From the NCBI RefSeq assembly GCF_050003625.1, contig NC_134397.1, positions 274,964,070 to 275,028,069 of the forward strand: 64,000 nt of DNA. The letters run 5' to 3'. The stretch comes from Haematobia irritans (lineage: Eukaryota; Arthropoda; Insecta; Diptera; Muscidae). The notes beneath the pieces were generated by a model, which saw only the letters and a program-made list of their open reading frames with translations, did not search any database and was not told the DNA's origin. Both the position numbers and the translations under genes were made by a program. Shown one piece after another: positions 34,352 through 45,018 of the stretch (position 1 is the first letter of the stretch; each line of letters opens with the position of its first letter).

Positions 34352-35192
34352 TCGTTTTGTTTGTTATTGTTGGCTTCTCTTCAATCGTTATTGTTGTTTT
34401 TTTTATCTCAGCTTAAAGCCATGCATTGACTAAACTACAAGTGTAGCTTAACCAACAGAGGAAAAGTATGCTTGTCAAATTTATTTGGGCAAAGCCCTAT
34501 AGACTGCAAGATGGTTGGATGTACAGCTGTTTCGGAATTACCACATTCCTCATCAGCATCCTCTACTTGCAGCAAAACTATCAACCAATTATCAGAATAA
34601 ATTCGGGTAATTCACTCAACCCAACGTGAACTACACTTGAACCTCCCGAAAAAGTGTTTGATAGTCGGCTACTGCCTAAACAAATTTGCCAGCAAATCTC
34701 TTTTCCTTTGCCAAACTCAAATCATCGATTTGAATGTATTTTGCTGGGTTTGTTTTTGAGCGTGCTTCCTCTATTTTCATTCGTTTTGTTTGTTATTGTT
34801 GGCTTCTCTTCAATCGTTATTGTTGTTTTTTTGATCTCAGCTTAAAGCCATGCATTGACTAAACTACAAGTGTAGCTTAACCAACAGAGGAAAAGTATGC
34901 TTGTCAAACTTATTTGGGCAAAGCCCTATAGACTGCAAGATGGTTGGATGTACAGCTGTTTCGGAATTACCACATTCCTCATCAGCATCCTCTTCTTGCA
35001 GCAAAACTATCAACCAATTATCAGAATAAATTCGGGTAATTCACTCAACCCAACGTGAACTACACTTGAACCTCCCGAAAAAGGGTTTGATAGTCGGCTA
35101 CTGCCTAAACAAATTTGCCAGCAATTTGTTGGTTAAGCTACACTTGTAGTTTAGTCAATGCATGGCTTTAAGCTGAGATCAAAAAAACAACA
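34352..35192 (-). mobile_element. 841-bp repeat with 12-bp target-site duplication and inverted end
   Basis: Reverse-orientation copy of the 19962-20575 repeat, with two R blocks (34396- and 34826-, period 429) and internal blocks. It ends in a 67-bp plus-oriented piece of R (35126-35192), so the extremities are inverted relative to each other. Flanked by exact GTACAGTTTAAT at 34340-34351 and 35193-35204. No reading frame. Superfamily not recognised. Confidence 0.7.
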
Positions 35193-35569
35193 GTACAGTT
35201 TAATGCCAAAAATAAAATATAGAATTTTAAAAACGGTAAAATGGTTCTCCTTCATAGAGAAATGAAAGAATTGTTTTTTGTTGCAAATAAACCCTTTGAG
35301 TTGTCTATACGTACTGAAAAAAAACTTATCCAGATCAAAAATGTATATATACTATTGTGACTTTGGTATTGATTCAAAACCAAAGAAAAAGAGGAATTAC
35401 GCCGGCGCAATTCACATTTCATTTTTTTTTGTCACTTGAACCAAATCTCAATTTAAGGATTTTTAATGTTTGTTTCATTGTGTAAAATTAAAGTCCTTCA
35501 TAAGCAACTTAAGATTACAAATTCAAACTCGAATTCAAGAATCAAGTATGCCATTTTTTAAGTACATTT

Positions 35570-36053
35570 AAAAAACAGTGAACCCACCAGCAAGAAAACT
35601 TTCGGTTAATTTTAGAAAATTTTGAATATTTGTAGAAAATTTTAACTAAACAGTATTACAAACGTTGGCATCACGTCGATGTCATAAAAATGAGTAAATA
35701 TTTTTCTAAGTTTTTTCACTTGTTAAAGAAAATTTTGTAGTTGGAAGGAAAAACTTGGAGTTAAAAATTGCAAGAATGTCTTTAGTGACATACGAAGTTC
35801 ATGATGGACGCATTTTTGGTAAAATTTACAAATTTAAAGAAATTCTGAACTATTTTGTGGAAGACACGAATTTAGTTAATCTTTATGCTTCATTTGAGTA
35901 TATTTTTTCCTCGATTTTAGTTAATTTAACTAACGTACACAAAAAATTATTAGAGTAAAGGAAACTTTCTCCAAACATAATAATTCCATGAACTAAAATA
36001 AAGTTAAATTGGCTTTAGTGAAATAGAGAGTTCACTTTTTTTTTTAGTGTAAA
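35570..36053. mobile_element. Probable diverged MITE related to 37681-38229
   Basis: Begins with the inverse of the GGTGGGTTCACTG end (CAGTGAACCCACCAGCAAGA) and closes with GTTCACTTTTTTTTTTAGTG. The 67-codon frame at 35755 falls inside and is not considered a gene. Confidence 0.45.
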
Positions 36054-36270
36054 GAGTATTTAAAATAAAATCTTCAAAAGCTTTATATATACTATAAAGT
36101 AAAGATACACAAAAATCGTCGAATTTTGAGACGTTCATTAATACTGAAGAATGTTTCGGATCAAGTTGACCTGAGTTCAATGGAATTTTCTTTTATGTAA
36201 AGATATCCATAAAATGTATCAGAGAAACGATATGCAAAAATGACATAAGGACAATAAATATTTGCGCTTA

Positions 36271-37245
36271 CACGGATGAAAAAGGCTGTTTTTCATATGT
36301 TTGGCTATAAACATTATATGTTTGGAACACAAATTTTTAAACACAATATTTTTGAGTGCAAGTATATAATGTTCATAAACTAGCATAACATGTTTGGGAC
36401 ATATATGTTAATATGTTAGAACATATTATGTTTGGGACATAAAATGTTTGTAAGTATAATATGCTTGGATGCAAACATATATTAATTTGGAAATAGCCTA
36501 TAAACATATATGTGTTTAGTAGCTTGGAGCGCTATTTAACAGGGAGCGATATTGAATTAAGTTGGTGGTTGTTGCTTGTTATTACATCATTAACATTTTA
36601 TTTTTCCTTGGGCAATTGATCAGCTACTTTGATCCTTACAAACTGTGTGGTCCGCTGTTCGAATCCCCGTCCGGCAAAAGGTAAAATTAAAATAAAAAAA
36701 ATCATACAATTGAATAATTTCTTCCACAATGTTTGTATTACAGAAAAAGGTGCTCAGAACTAAAAAATCTCGTGGAAGTGAGAAAGATGTGGGGGAATAT
36801 ACAATTGGGCAGAAACAAAATTTTGAGCATTCAGGTCGAAAACCTATGTTGCTAGCACCTATATTACCTGTTTATTTTCATAATTCGTTATGATTGTAAA
36901 TATATAAATAAATAAATAAAATTTTGAGCACAATATTGTTTGGGAGAATTTTTTTTTAAGCATATAATATTTTTGGGTGCAAAATGCTTCCAAACATATT
37001 ATATGTTCACATAATACCATATTGTTTTTTGGAAGACAACATTATTGAATTTGGATGCAAAAATACAAAATGTTTGGAACTTAGACTACCCAAACATATA
37101 TTTTTTAGACTAATATGCTTTCAAACATATTATATATTGGAAGAGATCAAACATATAAATGTTTGGGCAATACCCAAAAATGTATATGCTTGAAGCAAAA
37201 TATGTTTGGGAGTATATGTTACAGAAGCGATTTTTTGTGAGCGTG
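36271..37245 (-). mobile_element. E element, 975 bp, one tRNA-like module left
   Basis: Ends CACGGATGAAAA and TTTTTTGTGAGCGTG flanked by TA (36269-36270, 37246-37247). Arms are full of AACATATTATGTTTGG-type motifs. The centre keeps module M2 in part (GTCCGCTGTTCGAATCCCCG); M1 is deleted. Same length and almost the same sequence as 44018-44992 in the opposite orientation. Confidence 0.8.
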
Positions 37246-37680
37246 TACGACAATTTTTTTCTGTGCAATGAAGTTTTTTGAAAATTTTAAAATCGGAGTA
37301 CAATTTAAGATTTGATATTCTAAATGTTTCCAAGAGGCCCCAGCTGGATGACACTGAAGAAAGTATTGACCTAATACAAGTTACACAGTATTAAGAACAA
37401 ATATCTTAAAAATAAAGAAATTTGGAAAATGTGTATTATATATCTTTTTGCGTAAATTTTTCTTCAAATAAAGAAGTTAAAAGTCTATCGATCCAAGTAA
37501 TCTTATTTAGAGCGTAGGATTTAACATTTTGCACCTACGCTCTCTAATGTTCTAAATTTAAAATTTGTAATTTTTTTTTATTTTTGAACTAATATTGTAC
37601 ACAATCCGTTTAAATGGTTTTGCATGATGGGTTTTTTATACAATACAGATGATACTAATATAATTTGTAATGTGATCTTA

Positions 37681-38229
37681 CACTCAACAAAAATTGAACC
37701 CTCTAGGGTACTACTTTTATTATGTTTTTCAAAATTTTCCTTGTCTTTATTAATTTTCTGTGTACGTTAGTTAAATTAACTAAAGAAGGGGTTAAACTAT
37801 TCGTACTTCCCACAAAATAGTTTATAATATCTTAAAATTGTAAATTTTACCGATCTCCAATTTTTCCCTTCAAACTACAAAATCTTCTTAATGAAGTGAA
37901 AATAATATAGTTATGTCTTGTCGAAAAATATTTACAGTGACACCTCTGAAAGTTGGACACCCACGGTCGCCTAAATATTGTCCAAATTTGAGAGGTGTCC
38001 ACTTATGAGAGGTTAATTTTAATGTGTTAATATAGTAAATGTCCCCAGTCAACTGTCCACATTTGGAAGGTGTCCGGTTTTCAGAGTATCCAAGTTTGAG
38101 GGGTTCACTGTACTTATTTTTGTCAAATCGGCTTGATATCGGCATTTGTAATACAGTTTAGTTAAAATCGACGTTTTGTACAAAAATTTCCAAAATTTTT
38201 CTCCTGGTGGGTTCACTGTTTTTTGAGTG
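37681..38229. mobile_element. MITE, 549 bp, host of a smaller MITE
   Basis: Ends CACTCAACAAAAATTG and ACTGTTTTTTGAGTG, flanked by TA (37679-37680, 38230-38231). Contains the complete pogo-like MITE 37935-38110. Confidence 0.75.
37935..38110. mobile_element. pogo-like MITE, 176 bp, nested
   Basis: Ends CAGTGACACCTCTGAAAGTT and AAGTTTGAGGGGTTCACTG (imperfect inverted repeats), flanked by TA (37933-37934, 38111-38112). Internal GGTGTCC and CCAAATTTGAGAGG are repeated in both orientations. Confidence 0.75.
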
Positions 38230-38304
38230 TATACATATACATATAGTCCCCCAATATATGGTTATATTACCCGACACTTATTTAAATTTGGCACAGAGTA
38301 TATA

Positions 38305-38554
38305 CACCCAGAGAAGGAATACGATCACCTCAAACATGTTTTAAGAGCAAAATGTTATTTTTGGGTGGTGACCATGTAACATGGTTTTCGCAACCATGTT
38401 ATTTTCTCGGAAATCATGTATCTGATTTCGGCAAGCAGGTTATATTTGACGAGAAAATAACATTTTAGTGATAAACATGTTGCATGGTCACCATACAAAA
38501 ATAACATTTTGCTCTTGAAACATGTTTGAGATGATCATATTCCTTCTCTGCGTG
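38305..38554. mobile_element. Fold-back MITE family F, best copy
   Basis: About 55-bp inverted arms: GAGAAGGAATACGATCACCT-CAAACATGTTTTAAGAGCAA and its near complement at the right, around a centre with CATGTAACATGG. Left flank TA, right flank TG. Confidence 0.75.
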
Positions 38555-39501
38555 TGCATAACTTTGTAGTTTTACTATGTTAGCCAAAGTCACACAAAAA
38601 TATACCACCGAAGAATTAAAGATTTTATGGTAAACTCAACAAAATAAGGTTTCAAAGATACTATACCTTCCTCCAAATGTGAACAAATGGCTCATTGTAA
38701 AGCTGTTTGATGGCTTATTGCAATGCCCTTTGCTCAACACAGTATATTGCACCTGCCTCATGAAATCCATAAAAAAACCATCAACAACAGCAAATACCAT
38801 CAGACATTAAAACAAAATCTGTAAATTTTGCGCGCTTATTTTTTTGGAGCAAAAGCAAAGAAAGAATAATTTAAACGACCAAACAATGACTACCATCCCA
38901 AGTAACCTGCGCGCCAAATCTGTTTTGAAACTTAAATGCATGAGGACAATGAGGCTCAAAAAAGCCAGGGGTCAAGCTTGTCATGAGCTCAAAGCCAAAA
39001 AAAATCACAAAACAAGTTTGTTGATCTTTTTGCGCCAAAGAACATGGTGGTGGATTCTTATACTGCGAATATTCCAAAATCAAGGAAAAAAAGAGAGAGA
39101 GAGTTGAGGAGGGTAAAGGTTGCTAATTTAAAGCATCGCGAAAAGAACAGCTGCCCTATAGGCTTTTACAGCTTTAGCTAAATGACTGATTGTTTGATAT
39201 TTTAAAAAATTGCGGAAGGAATTTTAGTACTTGCGATGTATATTTTTCCTTCAGAGCATCAATGAGTCGAATATATCGAATTAAAATAGGAGAATGTGTC
39301 AATCAATTAATGCTTAGAATGAGTTATACAATGTAGGTTAGGATAGGCTTACTTAGACCGTTACGTCACATTTCCAAAAATTAAAGAGGTAACATCTACT
39401 ACCACCACATTATATATTTCACCTCAGTAGTTAAAGGTTAAAACAGACAGTTTTTAGGAACCTATCTAGCTTTAACTCTAGACTCGATAAAATTAAAATT
39501 A

Positions 39502-39785
39502 CACACAAAAAATATTTTTCTGACTCAATCATGAAATTAATTGATCCAATTATTTTTTTAATTGAAATGTCTTCAATCACAGAGATGATAATATCAATTA
39601 AAAAATTATTTTAAAGAAATTGAATTAAAAAAAAAACATAATTGATCCAATTAAAAAATTAATTGATAATTAATTTTTGTGATTGATTTTGTTTCAATTA
39701 AAAATCTATTAAATTTTTAATTGAACATTTTTTAAACTCAATTAAGACTTTAATTGGAAAAATTTTCGTGAATTTATTTTCTGTG
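39502..39785. mobile_element. MITE family G, 284 bp
   Basis: Ends CACACAAAAAATATTT and TTTATTTTCTGTG, flanked by TA (39500-39501, 39786-39787). The interior is AATTGA/TCAATT-rich and largely self-complementary. Confidence 0.7.
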
Positions 39786-39875
39786 TAGGGTATTAACAAA
39801 GCGATATATTAACAAAGCTTAATAAATATCAGTGAAAAAATCCAATAAATAACGGGTACTTCAGAGTAAGTCTTA

Positions 39876-40796
39876 CACGCAAAAAAAATAATTCTTTCCT
39901 CCCAAACGAAATTTTAGACAAACAAAGTTCGTTTCTCATTTGTTTTTCGCTGTAACGAAGTGTATTTGGAAGAAAAGTACATACTTTTTGTGATAAACGT
40001 TTATTCTTTTCCATGATGTAAAAACAATTTCATAAAGACAAACTAAAAAAAAAACATTGTTTTCTTGCTAATTTCATTTTCCCTCACATCTTTCTCACAT
40101 CCACGAGGTTTTTTTGTTCTTAACACCTTTTCCTGTAATACCAACAATGTAGAAGAAATTATACGATTTTATAAATTTTTAAAATTTTTTTACCTTTCGC
40201 CTGGACGGAGAATCGAACCGCGGACCATGCACTTTGTAAGCCAACACACTAACCACTGAGCTATGTACCTGTTATGGTCATCAATAGATAAATGTCCATA
40301 TAAGTTATATTTATATAGCATAGCTTGCGGCGCCCACGAACTGAATAAACAAAGTTTATTTAACAGAAACAAACATTTAGTTTGGCACCGTGGAGCAGTG
40401 GTTGCTACGTCCGACTTGCATGCCAAGGGTCGTGGGTTCGATCCCTGCTTCGACCAAAGTTTTTTATTTTTTTTTTTTTTATTTTTACATATATTCCAGA
40501 TATGTTCGGAAGATTCCGAAAAAATGTTCAACATTACATTGTAGTATATTAAATTTTGAACTGTAAAATGTGTCTTATTAAAGACCTAAAGTCAGAAAAG
40601 AACAGTGTTTGATATAAACGAAATGGACTGTGTTGTTGTTTCAAAAATAACTTTTTTTTATTGAAAAAATAATAATTTTGTAACAAACGAATTTTTTTGG
40701 TGATAAAAGTTTAAAATTTTCGAAGCAATTCAAAAAACTCTAACAAAAGAAAAACGTTTTCGGTACACGTTTTCCAAACGTTTTTTTCTTTGCGTG
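39876..40796 (-). mobile_element. T element copy 3, 921 bp
   Basis: Ends CACGCAAAAAAAATAATTC and TTTTTTCTTTGCGTG, TA on both sides (39874-39875, 40797-40798). Modules M2 on minus (40198-40269) and M1 on plus (40381-40455) both keep consensus B boxes (GGTTCGATTCT, GGTTCGATCCC). By these criteria it is the best-preserved copy. Confidence 0.85.
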
Positions 40797-41019
40797 TATC
40801 TTATAATTGTTTTTTTTTTTTATTTTAATTCAAAAATTAATTTATTTAATTCAAAAATATTTTTCTTTAAATTAGGGAAAATTTATGTAATGAAAAAAAA
40901 AATAATCTTGAACCCTCATTTAATCAAACAGTCTTTAAATTAAAACATATTCACCATTGATGATGTGTAAATTGCGTGTACTAAAATTTAATTTTCATAT
41001 TAGGTCAATATTTTTTTAC

Positions 41020-41178
41020 AGTGTAAGTTCGCCCAAAATTTAATGACAGCCGTTCTTTTAATTAATCTTTAATTAACAACATGTAGAAAAAAGTTTTTTA
41101 CAGTGTAAGTTCGCCTAAAATTTTATGACAGCCGTTCTTTTAATTAATCTTTAATTAACAACATGTAGAAAAAAGTTT
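41020..41178. repeat. Tandem duplication of about 79 bp
   Basis: ACAGTGTAAGTTCGCC-AAAATTTAATGACAGCCG and so on to ACATGTAGAAAAAAGTTT occurs twice with two or three differences. The first unit overlaps the end of MITE A. Confidence 0.85.
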
Positions 41179-41289
41179 AATTTTGAGGACCTAATTTTTC
41201 GTTTAATGTAAAAGAACTTTACCGTTTTTGTTTGCATTAATGCTTATCAATATGGAAAATATTTAGATCAAAACTTTTACTTTAAAATA

Positions 41290-41379
41290 ACATCGAGAAA
41301 TAAACCGAACCTAAGTGGGGAAATAGAGTTTGGTGTTGTTTACGAACGTCCTGCCAAGTGGACATCGATACTCAAAGGG
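41290..41379 (-). mobile_element. piggyBac-like end fragment
   Basis: On minus from the TTAA at 41380-41383: CCCTTTGAGTATCGATGTCC-ACTTGGCAGGACGTTCG-ACACCAAACTCTATTTCCCC, matching 32259-32330. The partner end was not found. Confidence 0.5.
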
Positions 41380-41389
41380 TTAATTGTTT

Positions 41390-43112
41390 TCAAATACAAC
41401 AGAGACTTTGTTGCTAACCTTCATAATATTTGCTTGACAAAAATGAAATGACTGAGACATTACAACGTTCATTGTAAGCATGAGTAAAATTTCTCTTATT
41501 TTCATAACGGTATTGCCAATGTGTTGATATTGCATGAATCAAAATTCATATTAAAGCTAAATTCATTCTATTGAAGATCACTGGAGATGAAAATGAACAA
41601 ACATATTTCCCCCTCTTACCTAGTGCAATTTCATGGCAAACCCCGAAAAACCCCATCCTATTTCGGAATCCCATCCCACGTTCGTATTAGTATAATTACT
41701 GTAATTATAACAATGTTAATGACTCTCCATGTCTAATATTACGATTTATTCTAATCGTGCGGCATCTATGAATGCTGAATTATCAAAACATACAGGCTGA
41801 TCAGTCAGACTGGCCAGTGGTCACTCACTACCGGAGGTAGTCATCTGACTTTGGGAATCGTTGCTTTTTGTCACAGCCAAGGAAATCTGAAACTCAATGC
41901 ACAACTAACCCCTTCGACAAAAAAAGAAGACAACAAATCTACGTGGACGGACAGACAGGGACAGTGGAGTGTCATCAGCGTAGAGTACAGCATATGATTT
42001 ATGTTGCAATGCCGCTTGGTTGGTTGGCTGGTCATCAACGCACTCATCTTTCGACACAAAAACCAAATTTATGAGAACTTTTTTTGGTTTTCCTATTTCA
42101 AACCTTTTTCGGCATTTGAATAATCACCTCAGCAACGTGTGCAATCGACTATAGGGAGAATATACTCCCAGTCTCGTTCATGGCTGTGTCTTATTTCCAC
42201 TACGCTAGATTGGGTAATCTTAGAGTTCCACTAACTTAGATTTCAATCTCTAAGGGATTGTTTTTCTCTCTAGGTTTCATTTGGATAAAGTCCAAGCGGT
42301 CTGGTGGAACGAAACGTCATCGTTTGATAGTATATGGGAATTGGTGTTGCATGTTACACGCCACTCGTTTTTAAGCAATGTTGGCTACTTTCTTGGGGAA
42401 CCACTTTCTGATCGGTTACGTGCAAATTATTAATGCCAAATGCTAAAGTGGCAGAGTGACTGAATCATGGACACATCATTTTACACAAGATAGCTATAGA
42501 GAGTGAGAACTATTTAAGTAGTCCATAAATTGGCATAGTTCTCTTTGTTTAGTATTTGTTTACTATGGATCCCAATTCTATTCCTTGGACTTAGCGTGTC
42601 AACTGACTATCAAACTCATTGTGTGGTTTACCTATTTCCAAGAAGAATAATGGGAATATCTTAAGTCTATGGAAAATTAACGGCCATTACCAAAGGTCAC
42701 TAACGATAATCATGTACGTTGGCTTAGAGGAGTTTGTGTCTAGGTTAGTAGGCTATAAGGCAAAGAAATTAACAATTTGTGGTTGGTTGAAGGTTTTCTT
42801 TGTTATTTGATGTTAGAATGAATGAATGTAAACTATGAATTCATACTGTTTTTTTCTTGTGATGCAACAAATATCTCCATAAATAATAAAAATTAAGTAT
42901 AAAGGAGAATGGATTCCCACTAAATTGTTATCTACACAACACACTCCCCCATCTCTTATACTTAATATAGGATAAATCTGTTTGATGATCTCCACATTGA
43001 TAATGTTGAAAAACTGGTCCGATTTTTCACTAAGAGAATGCTATATCTCCCCGGAAATACTCTGAATTATGTCTTGCATCTAGAGATGGGGTGTGGCTCC
43101 AGTATACGTCTA
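41390..43112. other. Gene-free unique stretch
   Basis: The longest stretch without recognisable repeats outside the gene. No exon pairs with good splice sites or conserved-looking protein found; short frames near 41868 and 42619 lack features. Confidence 0.35.
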
Positions 43113-43724
43113 CACCCAGAAAAAAGTGTCTTCGAAACTAAGGGAAAAAATGTTCATCAATTTAGTTAAGCCATTTTATTTCCATTAAGTTCAGTAAAAA
43201 AAAATCCTAAACTGAATGCAGTCAGGAATAGTTCATTAACTAGAATAAGGCATGGAATTTTACTAATACTGCACCCAGAAAAAAGTGTATTCGAAACTAA
43301 AGGAAAAAAATGTTCATCAATTTAGTTAAGCCATTTTATTTCCATTAAGTTCAGTAAAAAAAAAATCCTAAACTGAATGCAGTCAGGAATAGTTCATTAA
43401 CTAGAATAAGGCATGGAATTTTACTAATACTGCACCCAGAAAAAAGTGTATTCGAAACTAAAGGAAAAAAATGTTCATCAATTTAGTTAAGCCATTTTAT
43501 GGAATTTTACTACTACTGCACCCAGAAAAAGGTGTCTTCGAAACTAAGGGAAAAAATGTTCATCAATTTAGTTTAGCCATTTTATTTCCATTAAGTTAAA
43601 TTTTTGTGTGAAATAATAAAATTTACTTGTTTCAGTAAAAAAATCCTAAACTGAAAGCAGTTAGGAATAGTTCATTAACTAGAGTAAGGCATGGAATTTT
43701 ACTAATACTGTTTTCTTCGCTGGG
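43113..43724. mobile_element. MITE family J with internally re-used ends
   Basis: Outer ends CACCCAGAAAAAAGTG and TTTTCTTCGCTGGG with TA flanks (43111-43112, 43725-43726). The CACCCAG terminus recurs at 43272, 43433 and 43519, each time fused to ACTACTG or ACTAATACTG, giving four tandem units of 159, 161, 86 and 206 bp. Confidence 0.75.
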
Positions 43725-44017
43725 TATAACAATTTACTACTGAAAAAGAAAATTTTATTCACTGATAACAAAGCATTCGTCAAAATAAACAAAGTATGAA
43801 CTAAAACCAAGTTTCCTCAAATTTAGTAAGATTTCTTATAAAATGATAATTCTGACTTCCTTTATTATAGAAAGCTTATTATAACTACGAATAACACTTG
43901 TCATAGAAAAATATTTTAGTTAATTCGTACTAAGAAGTATTCAATCCTTTCAAAACTTAAGGAAACACACTTGTTAGAATATAGGAAATTTTCCTATATT
44001 TCTTTTATCTGCCTGTA

Positions 44018-44992
44018 CACGCTCACAAAAAATCGCTTCTGTAACATATACTCCCAAACATATTTTGCTTCAAGCATATACATTTTTGGGTATTGCCCAA
44101 ACATTTATATGTTTGATCTCTTCCAATATATAATATGTTTGAAAGCATATTGGTCTAAACAATATATGTTTGGGTAGTCTAAGTTCCAAACATTTTGTAT
44201 TTTTGCATCCACATTCAATAATGTTGTCTTCCAAAAAACAATATGTTATTATGTGAACATATAATATGTTTGGAAGCATTTTGCACCCAAAAATATTATA
44301 TGCTTAAAAAAATTCTCCCAAACAATATTGTGCTCAAAATTTTATTTATTTATTTATATATTTACAATCATAACGAATTATGAAAATAAACAGGTAATAT
44401 AAGTGCTAACAACATAGGTTTTCGACCTGAATGCTCAAAATTTTGTTTCTGCCCAATTGTATATTCCCCCACATCTTTCTCACTTCCACGAGATTTTTTA
44501 GTTCTTAGCACCTTTTTCTGTAATACAAACATTGTAGAAGAAATTATTCAATTGTATGATTTTTTTATTTTAATTTTACCTTTTGCCGGACGGGGATTCG
44601 AACAGCGGACCACACAGTTTGTAAGGATCAAAGAAGTAGCTGATCAATTGCCCAAGGAATAATAAAATGTTAATTTTGTAATAACAAGCAACAACCACCA
44701 ACTTAATTCAATATCGCTCCCTGTTAAATAGCGCTCCAAGCTACTAAACACATATATGTTTATAGGCTATTTCTAAATTAATATATGTTTGCATCCAAGC
44801 ATATTATATTTACAAACATTTTATGTCCCAAACATAATATGTTCTAACATATTAACATATATGTCCCAAACATGTTATGCTAGTTTATGAACATTATATG
44901 CTTGCACTCAAAAATATTGTGTTTAAAAATTTGTGTTCCAAACATATAATGTTTATAGCCAAACATATGAAAAACAGTCTGTTTCATCCGTG
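44018..44992 (+). mobile_element. E element, 975 bp, inverted twin of 36271-37245
   Basis: Ends CACGCTCACAAAAAATCGC and TTTCATCCGTG, TA on both sides (44016-44017, 44993-44994). Same internal deletion as its twin: only part of module M2 remains (CGGGGATTCGAACAGCGGAC on plus). Confidence 0.8.
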
Positions 44993-45018
44993 TAGTCGAT
45001 ATGTTTGCGCGTGGGCTG

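Larger units (their letters stand above)
39425..41023 (-). mobile_element. MITE family A copy split by a MITE and a T element
   Basis: Family-A motifs (ACCTATCTAGCTTTAACTCT, then AACGGGTACTTCAGAGTA, then TTTTTTTACAGTG at 41023) are interrupted at 39502-39785 and 39876-40796. Both interruptions have TA duplications. Confidence 0.6.

Noticed and set aside
41868..42074. 68-codon frame beginning MSQPRKSETQ with a minus-strand partner
   Set aside because: No splice sites, signal or domain; both strands open by chance in a less AT-rich patch.
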